Shown here: piece by piece, positions 1-6,974 of the stretch
Numbering within the stretch: position 1 is the first letter of the stretch
How the letters are laid out: each line of letters opens with the position of its first letter
Source: an uncultured Acetatifactor sp.
GTDB lineage: Bacteria; Bacillota; Clostridia; Lachnospirales; Lachnospiraceae
Direction of reading: 5' to 3'
Assembly: GCA_910585615.1 (NCBI GenBank)
Contig: CAJUFO010000080.1
Coordinates: 1 to 19,997 of the forward strand
Length of the DNA: 19,997 nucleotides
Translations under genes and position numbers: made by a program
Notes under the pieces: generated by a model
Databases searched by the model: none
What the model saw: only the letters and a program-made list of their open reading frames with translations
What the model was told of the DNA's origin: nothing

Positions 1-1695
1 AGTTTTCTGATGGCAGTGGCTACGATTGGAGCAATGGCTCTGGCTATTTATGAGAATGGAGAATATCTGGAAGCAATCGCCGTTATGCTGTTTTACCAGA
101 TCGGGGAGTGGTTTCAGGGATATGCGGTTGGAAAGAGCCGCCGCAATATCAGCAACCTGATGGATATCCGTCCTGATTATGCGAATGTAGAGAGGAACGG
201 AAAGTTAGAGCAGGTAGACCCGGATGAAGTAGGGATTGGCAGCGTGATTGTTGTCCAGCCGGGAGAGAAAGTGCCGATTGACGGTATGATTGTTGAGGGC
301 AATTCCAGCCTGAATACCAGTGCGCTGACCGGGGAAAGCCTGCCCAGGGAGGCAAAGGCTGGCGACGAAGTGATCAGCGGATGTATCAGCATGACCGGCG
401 TGTTGAAGATACAGACCACCAAGGAGTTTGGGGAATCCACGGTTTCCAAGATTTTGGATTTAGTGGAAAATGCAAGCTCCCGCAAATCAAAATCAGAAGA
501 TTTTATCTCGAAATTTGCAAAAATCTATACTCCGGCTGTCTGCTATGCGGCTTTGGCGCTGGCGTTCCTTCCCCCTGTTGTCCGTATGCTTTTTATGGGA
601 TTGTCTGCGGACTGGGGAGTTTGGATTTACCGGGCATTGACATTCCTCGTTATCAGTTGCCCCTGTGCGCTTGTAATCAGTATTCCATTGAGGTTTTTTG
701 CGGGAATTGGAGGCGCAAGCAAGGAGGGCGTGTTGGTGAAGGGTTCCAACTATCTGGAAATCCTCTCCCAGACCAAGTATGTTGTTTTTGACAAAACCGG
801 AACCATGACAAAAGGTGTTTTTGAAGTGAACGGGATTCACCATTCTACCATAGGAAATGAAAAATTGTTGGAGTATGCGGCTCTTGCGGAGAGTGCGTCT
901 TCCCACCCCATCAGCAAGAGTTTACAGCGGGCATATGGGAAAGAGGTTGACCGAACCCGTGTATCGGACATACAGGAAATCAGCGGAAATGGCGTGACTG
1001 CGAAAGTAGACGGCATGGAGGTCGCGGCCGGGAACGATAAACTGATGAAGCACCTGAATATTCCTTATCAGGACTGCCGCCAGACCGGGACGATCATCCA
1101 CATGGCAATCAATGGGAAATATGCGGGACATATCGTAATCTCCGATATTATCAAACCTCATTCCAAGGCGGCGATTGCGGAATTAAAGAAAGCAGGCGTA
1201 GAAAAATGCGTCATGCTGACGGGCGATGCAAAGAAAGTGGCAAATCAGGTCGCTTCCTCTCTTGGGATTGACGAGGTTTACAGTGAACTTCTGCCGGCAG
1301 ATAAGGTGGATAAGGTGGAGGAACTTCTGCGGGTGAAGCTGGGCAAGGCAAAGCTGGCATTTGTTGGCGACGGTATCAATGACGCACCGGTGCTTTCCAG
1401 AGCGGATATCGGTATCGCTATGGGAGCAATGGGCTCCGACGCGGCAATCGAAGCGGCGGATATTGTGCTGATGGATGATGACCCGATCAAGATCGCAAAA
1501 GCGATTAAGATTTCAAGAAAGTGTCTGCGGATTGTTTATCAGAATATTACGATGGCGCTTGTAGTGAAATTTGCCTGCCTTGCGTTAGGGGCTGTGGGCA
1601 TTGCGAATATGTATCTGGCGATTTTCGCAGATGTAGGCGTTATGATTCTTGCTGTGCTGAATGCAATCCGTTGTCTGTTTGTGAAAAAACTGTAA
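1..1695 (+). CDS. cadA: Heavy-metal translocating P1B-type ATPase (Cd/Zn/Pb exporter type), 5' partial
   Basis: This inner-membrane pump exports divalent soft metals (Zn, Cd, Pb) using ATP. The frame is open from base 1 (Ser-Phe-Leu before the first Met at 10), and the family reads through this point, so the start and the N-terminal metal-binding domain and first helices lie upstream of the window. Visible landmarks are the actuator-loop TGES (328-339), the ion-path CPC motif in a membrane helix (658-666), the phosphorylated Asp in DKTGT (790-804), the P1B signature HP dipeptide (904-909), and the hinge GDGINDAP (about 1366-1389). Two C-terminal helices follow, and the protein ends at a normal family C-terminus. 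The CPC motif followed by Ala-Leu fits the Cd/Zn/Pb group, but substrate choice is inferred. An ArsR-type regulator start follows after 16 bp, so the two form one operon. The core visible here is intact. Confidence 0.93.
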   Translation, partial: SFLMAVATIGAMALAIYENGEYLEAIAVMLFYQIGEWFQGYAVGKSRRNISNLMDIRPDYANVERNGKLEQVDPDEVGIGSVIVVQPGEKVPIDGMIVEGNSSLNTSALTGESLPREAKAGDEVISGCISMTGVLKIQTTKEFGESTVSKILDLVENASSRKSKSEDFISKFAKIYTPAVCYAALALAFLPPVVRMLFMGLSADWGVWIYRALTFLVISCPCALVISIPLRFFAGIGGASKEGVLVKGSNYLEILSQTKYVVFDKTGTMTKGVFEVNGIHHSTIGNEKLLEYAALAESASSHPISKSLQRAYGKEVDRTRVSDIQEISGNGVTAKVDGMEVAAGNDKLMKHLNIPYQDCRQTGTIIHMAINGKYAGHIVISDIIKPHSKAAIAELKKAGVEKCVMLTGDAKKVANQVASSLGIDEVYSELLPADKVDKVEELLRVKLGKAKLAFVGDGINDAPVLSRADIGIAMGAMGSDAAIEAADIVLMDDDPIKIAKAIKISRKCLRIVYQNITMALVVKFACLALGAVGIANMYLAIFADVGVMILAVLNAIRCLFVKKL

Positions 1696-1711
1696 GGAAG
1701 GAGGGGGTCCT

Positions 1712-2164
1712 TTGGCGGAATATCAGGTCAGTCAAATTTATGAAGGGCTGAAAGAAAGTGATTTGTACATTCTTACGGAATTTCTTAAGATGCTGGGGAA
1801 CCCTACCCGTATTCGTATCCTGCTTCTTTTAATGGAGCAGGATACAAATGTCAGTAATCTGGCAGAGCAGCTTGGAATGACCCAGTCTGCGGTGTCGCAC
1901 CAGTTGAATTTGTTGAATGTCACGGCCCTGGACGGCGAAGAAGACCAGATAAAGGGACTGGACCTACAGGCCGACGACTATATCACAAAGCCGTTCTCCA
2001 TGCCCGTCCTGCTCCGGAAGATAGCCGCCGTCCTGCGCCGCGGGTCAAAAACGGAGCAGACGCCCCGGACCCTCACTCATAAGGACCTGACCCTGGACTT
2101 AGACGGCTACAGGACATACGCAGGGGGGAGAAAGCATCGACCTTACCCCCCCTCGGGAATTTGA
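1712..2164 (+). pseudogene. ArsR/SmtB-family metal repressor, truncated and fused in frame to response-regulator sequence
   Basis: The frame starts at TTG 1712 behind a strong GGAAGGAGG site. Residues 1 to about 65 are the N-terminal part of an ArsR/SmtB winged-helix repressor: a leading helix, the LGNPTRIRIL segment, and the MTQSAVSHQL recognition helix (ending about 1905). Such repressors release DNA when metal binds and typically control the neighbouring pump gene. Immediately after this helix the sequence becomes the middle of an OmpR-type receiver domain (TALDGEEDQ through DDYITKPFS). The beta-wing and C-terminal metal-site helix of the repressor are therefore absent. The frame then ends early at 2164 because of a frameshift in the response-regulator part. 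The result is a 150-residue chimera that is unlikely to work as either parent. Base composition rises sharply in GC at the join, which supports two origins. Confidence 0.8.
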
Positions 2165-2284
2165 AATCCTGCGGGAGCTGCTGCTCCACAGAGGCAAGAT
2201 ACTGACATGCCAGAACCTGCTGCAGGCCCTCTGGAAGTATGAATTTTTCGGGGAAGAGAGAATCATCGACACCCATATCAACTG
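1917..2284 (+). pseudogene. OmpR-family response regulator remnant (both ends missing, frameshifted)
   Basis: Read with one frame change, this stretch encodes the last third of a receiver domain and most of an OmpR/PhoB winged-helix domain. The receiver part shows the switch Thr (VTAL), the DDYITKPF block with the conserved Lys-Pro, and the closing VLRR helix. The output part shows REFEILRELLLHRGK and ERIIDTHI. The N-terminal half with the phosphate-accepting Asp is gone. The frame breaks at a run of six G (2123-2128); removing one G restores it. There is also an extra Pro codon in the C run at 2146-2152. After THI (2270-2281) the normal wing is lost and the sequence jumps into a sensor kinase. 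It was probably the partner of the kinase remnant that follows, since such pairs are usually adjacent. Confidence 0.78.
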
Positions 2285-3309
2285 TGCATATCCCATTTCG
2301 CGCCCTATATTTATTCCCATGACTTCGCGGAGGCGGAGGAACTGGGCGATATCATCTCGGAGGACCTGTCCAATATCCCGAAAGAGGAAGTGCCATATTT
2401 CATCCAGAGTATGAATGACATGTTTGTAAGTGACTACAATGATGAATTCGCTTTCTCCCTGTTTCAGGGCACCGGCGAGGAAATCGCTCTGCCCAGGCTG
2501 GACGCTCTCACAGGTAGCCGAATCGAGGACTACCAAGATACGGATATGACAAAGGAGTACCGGATATCCTTTGCGGACAGTGAGGAATCCTATATTCTGC
2601 TGCTTGCAAGAAATACGGACAAGGAAAGCCAGATTGTCCTGGCGCTCCGGGGAACCTTGCCCATCCTGAGCGTCATCGTGATATTGATGTCTGTCATAAC
2701 CGCCTTTTTTTATACATGGTATATGACTAAGCCGATTAAAAAAATAAGCAGGCTGTCAAAACAGATGGCCGATATGGAGTTCGGCGGCCTGTGCCCTGTG
2801 AACCGCACGGACGAAGTAAGGGTGCTTTCCCACAGCCTGAACGATCTGTCGAAGAAGCTTGCGGCCGCGCTTTCGGAACTGCAGGAGGCCAACCAGAAGC
2901 TCCAGGCGGATAGCGACAGGGAGCGGCAGCTGGAACGGCAGCGGGTAGAGTTTTTCGCGTCGGCGTCCCATGAGCTGAAGACGCTCATCACCATTATCAA
3001 GGGGCAGCTCCAGGGCATGCTCTATCAGGTGGGACGCTACAAGGACAGGGAGACATATCTTTCAGAATTTTTGGAAGTGACGGATACTTTGGAAAAAATG
3101 GTGCAGGATCTCCTGACCATATCCCGGCTGGATACCCCCGGGCTATATCTGTAAAAAAAGCAATCTGAATCTCAGCAGGCTCATACTTGAGCGGCTTGCG
3201 GCCTTTGAGGATTTATTTATGCAGCGTAATTTGACGGCTGCACCATTCCTTTCCCCGGATGTCTCTATCCCGGGAGATACCCGGCTGCTCCAAAAAGTGG
3301 CGGATACAG
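2285..3309 (+). pseudogene. Sensor histidine kinase remnant (VanS/OmpR-partner type), 5' and 3' truncated, frameshifted
   Basis: Readable sequence begins within the extracellular sensor domain (about 2290, HFAPYIYSHDF). It continues through a membrane helix (about 2655-2720), a HAMP linker, a charged coiled coil and a HisKA domain with the phosphorylated His in SHELKT (His codon 2969-2971). The position after KT, normally Pro in this family, is Leu here (codon 2984-2986). The dimerisation helix ends in LLTISRLD. The frame then shifts near 3139-3146, and reading resumes in another frame (from YICKKSN to LLQKVAD). It is cut just before the N box of the ATPase domain, about 3305. No catalytic domain remains, so it cannot autophosphorylate. 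The longest open stretch (about 2390-3154) has no convincing start of its own. It lies directly after the response-regulator remnant with the intervening DNA lost. Confidence 0.8.
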
Positions 3310-3591
3310 TTCCGGGCGTTCCCTGAGTTCCTCTTTGATCTTGCTGGGAGGGAAGCCTTTATCCGCGACGTAGTCCTCCTCCGTAAAGGAATCGTCCGGC
3401 AGCTTTTCGGCGTTCCCTTTGCCAAAGGAAGTATCCGGCGATTCTCCCGTTTGCAAAGCAATGGCAGCGGAATCGGCGGATGATACGCCGCTTTGTACAG
3501 GCGAGCTGTCCCTCCCATCCGAAACCTCCTGTCCCGCGCAGCCTGCAAGCGGTTCTGGGAGGAAGCGACGGCTTGATGCGCTGCTGGCCAT
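3305..3591 (-). pseudogene. Lipoprotein-like gene remnant, C-terminus truncated
   Basis: On the minus strand, a possible start (Met codon 3589-3591) is followed by a short basic stretch and a lipobox-like Leu-Ala-Gly-Cys with the Cys codon at 3538-3540. After it comes an 80-residue Ser/Asp/Glu-rich segment ending in KIKEELRERPELYPP. A Cys-anchored, low-complexity linker like this is typical of exported lipoproteins of Gram-positive bacteria. The signal peptide is unusually short and lacks a clear hydrophobic core, so it may carry a deletion. The C-terminal part is missing: the frame runs into reversed histidine-kinase sequence at about 3305. I do not recognise the family. It points opposite to the gene remnants on both sides. 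Confidence 0.45.
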
Positions 3592-3718
3592 GACAGAGGA
3601 CGATATCGTTACCAGGCTTACTTCACTGGCGGCGGAATACAGCAGTGACGGCATCGCTATTACCATCTGTGGGGAACGGATTCACTTTGAACATACCGAG
3701 GAGAGTGGTGAAATGTAG
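3580..3718 (+). pseudogene. C-terminal remnant of an unrecognised protein
   Basis: About 45 codons of protein-like sequence run from near 3580 to the TAG ending at 3718. The pattern reads as a helix (EDDIVTRLTSLAAEY) followed by a strand with alternating hydrophobic residues (GIAITICGERIHF) and an acidic tail. The part of the open frame before it, antisense to the lipoprotein remnant, is not protein-like. No start or ribosome binding site is associated with it. The family is not recognised. It fits the pattern of this region, in which only the ends or middles of genes survive. About 145 bp with nothing recognisable (3719-3864) follow. Confidence 0.35.
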
Positions 3719-3864
3719 CGGCTTTCCCGGCTTTGGCAGGAAGCAGCACTGCTAGGGTATAATGGCTGACAGTCGGGTTATGCAGCTCTAAAAGCGGAGC
3801 AGAGTTCCTGCTTCTGCATTTACAGGCGGAGGACTTCGATAAACAGATTTGCTGACAATTGCCA

Positions 3865-4130
3865 TCACTTTATATACTTCAGCCTGTATTCCCCAGGATT
3901 CATGGAAGCATATTTCCGGAATACCCTGGAAAAATGGCCCGGGGAGGATAACAGCTCGCATTGCTGGATATAGGAATCGCTGTAGGAAAAGGCATCGTCC
4001 ACATCCATGCCGCCCCGGATGGCAGCCTGGGAAACCAAGGCGACCGTGACGATGAACATATTTTTCCGCTGCCGGAGCTGCTCCCCGGCCAGGATGCCGC
4101 CCCGGATCGTCGGTGCGGAGACGGTCAGCA
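3865..4130 (-). pseudogene. AraC-family transcriptional regulator remnant with large internal deletion
   Basis: The minus-strand frame ending at TGA 3867-3865 closes with FSRVFRKY-x4-NPGEYR, the second helix-turn-helix end of AraC/XylS regulators. Directly before it, near 3940, sits RKNMFIVTVALVSQAAIRGGMDVDDAFSYSDSYIQQCE. That segment belongs to the central part of AraC proteins of the type found in Clostridia, which normally lies about 100 residues upstream of the C-terminal motif. The linker and the first helix-turn-helix are therefore deleted, with the flanks joined in frame. Upstream, protein-like sequence stops near 4130, where a plus-strand fragment takes over, so the N-terminal domain is lost too. 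Non-functional as a DNA-binding regulator. Confidence 0.7.
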
Positions 4131-4140
4131 GTGGATGCCG

Positions 4141-4233
4141 TGGTGGATTTTGGCAGTGGACGCGCTGGCAATCGCTATAGGCATCGGCGGGTTCTTCGCG
4201 GTGAGGAGGAAGAAGACGGAAAAGGACAGATAA
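4141..4233 (+). pseudogene. C-terminal membrane anchor of a surface or transport protein (remnant)
   Basis: The last 30 codons before the TAA at 4231-4233 give two Trp, a 20-residue hydrophobic helix (ILAVDALAIAIGIGGFF) and a basic tail ending RRKKTEKDR. This is a textbook C-terminal membrane anchor with a cytoplasmic stop-transfer tail. The open frame continues upstream, but that part is antisense to the AraC remnant and not protein-like, so the parent protein has been lost. The parent cannot be identified from the anchor alone. Confidence 0.5.
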
Positions 4234-4243
4234 TTGCCAACGC

Positions 4244-4280
4244 AAAAAAATCCCGGGCCTGCACCTACGCGAAGCCCGGA
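4244..4280 (-). terminator. Intrinsic terminator on the minus strand with no gene feeding it
   Basis: Read on the minus strand, a GC-rich stem (TCCGGGC pairing with GCCCGGG) closes a loop of about 14 nt and is followed by seven T residues (the A run at 4244-4250 on the plus strand). This is the form of a Rho-independent terminator. A minus-strand gene would have to lie to its right, but the next real gene on the right is on the plus strand. Its gene appears to have been deleted. Confidence 0.6.
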
Positions 4281-4282
4281 AT

Positions 4283-4332
4283 AAAGAGGTGGCCATTGGC
4301 CCCTCTTAAAGAGGTGGCCTTGAGCCCCTCTT
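4283..4332. repeat. Two tandem copies of a 25-bp hairpin unit
   Basis: Copies at 4283-4307 and 4308-4332 differ at only two positions (AT/TT and GG/GA in the centre). The unit has GAGG-T-GGCC on one side and GGCC-CCTC on the other, so each copy can fold into a stem with one bulged T and a 3-nt loop. A partial third unit (AAAGGGGAGG) follows. No further copies were noticed in the window. Confidence 0.7.
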
Positions 4333-4346
4333 AAAGGGGAGGATTC

Positions 4347-4400
4347 AGGCTTCGTCCTGCTGCTTAAGCATGCAGGGCGGAGCCTAAGTATTATTTTATC
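4347..4400 (+). terminator. Candidate intrinsic terminator closing the decayed region
   Basis: Arms at 4347-4360 and 4372-4385 pair over 14 positions (two G-U pairs) around a loop containing the palindrome TGCTTAAGCA. The tail 4386-4400 is T-rich (TATTATTTTATC) rather than a clean T run, so termination is plausible but not certain. It separates the gene debris from the promoter of the downstream operon. Confidence 0.45.
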
Positions 4401-4498
4401 CTTGGTATGATCAAAGGAGGGGGTTCCTTGACATTCAATAGTCTAACCCGGAATCAGGGGCTTATACATGATAAGGGAAATTTTTGAAAATATTTTTA

Positions 4499-4527
4499 TT
4501 GTCTAAAAAGGCAATCTGTTATATACT
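4499..4527 (+). promoter_or_regulatory. Sigma-A type promoter for the SEC-C/DUF308/CBS/apt block
   Basis: TTGTCT (4499-4504) and TATACT (4522-4527) are separated by exactly 17 bp and preceded by an A/T-rich stretch (4480-4500) that could serve as an UP element. Transcription would start near 4534, giving a leader of about 75 nt before the SEC-C gene. This is the best promoter match in the window. Confidence 0.65.
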
Positions 4528-4608
4528 GATACGTGTGGCGTACCTTTCGGCACGCCCGGTAAAAAATACAGCCGGCCATTACCGGTGGGATTGAAAAGGG
4601 TGGTAGAT

Positions 4609-5112
<504 letters not shown>

Positions 5113-5145
5113 GCGGGCAAAGAAGGCAATGAGAGGACATTGATC

Positions 5146-5757
5146 ATGAAGAGACTCTTGAAACAGATGAAATGGGAGACGCTTCTGTCTTCGAGCCTGT
5201 ACATTGTGCTGGGCGTGGTTGCGCTGGTGATTCCGGATACCATGGTGAAGACCCTGGGGTATCTGATCGGCATCCTGCTGATCGTGGCGGGGGCAGTGTC
5301 CATGATATGCTATCTGCTGCGGGAGGCCAGCCAGAATTATTACAGGAACGACTTCGGATACGGGCTAGTGGGCATAGCGGTGGGCATCCTCTTCCTCTAC
5401 AAGGTGGAGTGGATCATCTCTTTGGTGCCGGTGATTCTGGGCATTTTGGTGGTGGCCAGCGGGTGCCGCAAGCTCCAGGACGTGATAGATATGAAGCGCC
5501 TGGGCTATGGCAACTGGGTGACCGTGTTGATTCTGGCCGCAGTCAATGTAGTGCTGGGAGTGGCCCTCATCGCGAACTCTCTGGACGCGGCGCTGCTCTT
5601 CCTCCAGCTGGTGGGGGCCGGGCTGATATTCAGCGGTGTCACGGATATCGCCACCTGCTTTTACCTGGCGAAGATGGCGAAAGGGCATTTTGACGACCTG
5701 AACGCTGTGGACAGCACCTTCGCGGAGGTGGTGGACGAGGACGGGCAGAAAGACTGA
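5146..5757 (+). CDS. DUF308 (HdeD-like) integral membrane protein
   Basis: The 203-residue protein has about six hydrophobic helices arranged in short hairpins rich in Gly, Val and Ile (for example YIVLGVVALVI and VGIAVGILFLY), the layout of DUF308/HdeD proteins. A polar, acidic C-terminal tail of about 30 residues would be cytoplasmic. HdeD in enteric bacteria is linked to acid resistance; the role of clostridial members is unknown, so no function is assigned. ATG 5146 was preferred over the in-frame TTG 5140 because GAGAGGA ends 8 nt before it. It sits between the SEC-C and CBS genes on the same strand and probably shares their transcript. Confidence 0.8.
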   Translation: MKRLLKQMKWETLLSSSLYIVLGVVALVIPDTMVKTLGYLIGILLIVAGAVSMICYLLREASQNYYRNDFGYGLVGIAVGILFLYKVEWIISLVPVILGILVVASGCRKLQDVIDMKRLGYGNWVTVLILAAVNVVLGVALIANSLDAALLFLQLVGAGLIFSGVTDIATCFYLAKMAKGHFDDLNAVDSTFAEVVDEDGQKD

Positions 5758-5840
5758 GAGGCCGAGAGCCCGGGACGGCGGGGGCTGCGTAAGGGTGCGG
5801 CCCTGACTGTATGGAAGACGGACGGTGAAGGAGCAGGACA

Positions 5841-6257
5841 ATGAATATAGCATCATTTTTACTGCCCAAGGCAGAGGTGGCCTATCTGCGGGACGACATG
5901 ACGCTGCGGCAGGGCCTGGAGAAGCTGCGCCGCAGCGGCTTTTCCGCCATACCTGTCATCGATGCGGAGGACAGGTATGTGGGCGTGGTGGGCGTGGCGG
6001 ACTTCCTATGGAACATACTGGCGTACAACCAGAGCTTTGAGAACATCACGCTGAAGAATCTGGAGCAGGCTACCGTGCGGGATTTCCTGCAGAGCGGCAA
6101 GGTGAAGCCGGCCTGCATCGACACGACTATGGAGAATCTTCTGGAGCGGGCCAAGAACCAGAATTTCGTGCCGGTGGTTGACGACAGGAATGTGTTTATC
6201 GGAATCGTCACCCGCAGCGATGTGATCAAATATTTTGTGGACAGGGCAAAGCTTTGA
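5841..6257 (+). CDS. Two-CBS-domain protein
   Basis: The 138-residue protein consists only of a CBS pair (Bateman module). The first domain covers residues 15-60 (LRQGLEKLRRSGFSAIPVID then YVGVVGVADFL), the second about 78-135 (MENLLERAKNQNFVPVVDD then FIGIVTRSDVIKYF). Such modules bind adenine nucleotides (AMP, ATP, in some cases c-di-AMP) and act as energy or signal sensors, often on a partner protein. No fused effector domain is present, so any partner must be separate. GAAGGAG lies 7 nt before ATG 5841. Its place directly before apt, which makes AMP, suggests a nucleotide-sensing role, but that is inference. Confidence 0.85.
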   Translation: MNIASFLLPKAEVAYLRDDMTLRQGLEKLRRSGFSAIPVIDAEDRYVGVVGVADFLWNILAYNQSFENITLKNLEQATVRDFLQSGKVKPACIDTTMENLLERAKNQNFVPVVDDRNVFIGIVTRSDVIKYFVDRAKL

Positions 6258-6333
6258 GACGGGAGAGAGGTATGCCAGGCGCGTCCGGCTTTGTGAAGAT
6301 ACAAAAAGATATATAGAAGAGAGGTAGAGCGAG

Positions 6334-6858
6334 ATGAAGAGACTGGAGGAATATGTAGTAAGCATACCGGATTTCCCCGAGGAGGGAATCATTTTCCGCG
6401 ACGTGACCAGCGTCCTTCAGGATGCGGAGGGCCTGCAGCTGGCGGTGAACACCATGCAGGAGCTGGTAAAAGACTTGGAATACGATGTGGTGGCAGGGCC
6501 TGAGTCCAGAGGATTTATATTTGGAACCCCCATTGCCTATAATAATAAAAAGCCTTTTGTGCTGATCCGCAAGGCTGGGAAGCTTCCCAGGGAGACGGTT
6601 TCCATCTCCTATGACCTGGAATATGGCCAGGCTACCATCGAGATGCATAAGGACAGCATCAAAGCAGGACAGAAGGTGTTGATCGTGGACGATCTGATTG
6701 CCACGGGAGGCACCACCGAGGCCATGATCAAACTGGTGGAAAGCCTTGGAGGCCAGGTGGTGGGCGTGGTGGTCCTGATGGAGCTGGCGGGGCTGAAGGG
6801 CCGTGAGAAGATTGCCGGCTACCGCCTGGATTCGGCTATTTGCTATCCCGGTAAATAA
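6334..6858 (+). CDS. apt: Adenine phosphoribosyltransferase
   Basis: This cytoplasmic enzyme converts adenine and PRPP to AMP and pyrophosphate (purine salvage). The 174-residue length is typical. Visible features are the N-terminal IPDFPEEGIIFRDVT block, the VVAGPESRGFIFG segment (residues 52-64) and the PRPP-binding motif VLIVDDLIATGGT (115-127). The mobile loop lies between residues 80 and 95 (RKAGKLPRETVSISY). The start is ATG 6334 behind a purine-rich AGAGCGAG. In many Clostridia apt lies directly before the (p)ppGpp synthetase gene, as here (116 bp apart), which ties AMP salvage to the stringent response. The upstream neighbour common in that order, recJ, is not in this window; a CBS gene takes its place. 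Confidence 0.97.
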   Translation: MKRLEEYVVSIPDFPEEGIIFRDVTSVLQDAEGLQLAVNTMQELVKDLEYDVVAGPESRGFIFGTPIAYNNKKPFVLIRKAGKLPRETVSISYDLEYGQATIEMHKDSIKAGQKVLIVDDLIATGGTTEAMIKLVESLGGQVVGVVVLMELAGLKGREKIAGYRLDSAICYPGK

Positions 6859-6974
6859 GCGTGAACGGAATGAAGGCTTTCTAAGTCTTTTTCTTCCGAG
6901 AATCGGGGATGCGGGGCAGACACCGGACTGTGGTGCGGTATGGGGCAGAGACATGGCAGAAAGCGTAGGTATCT

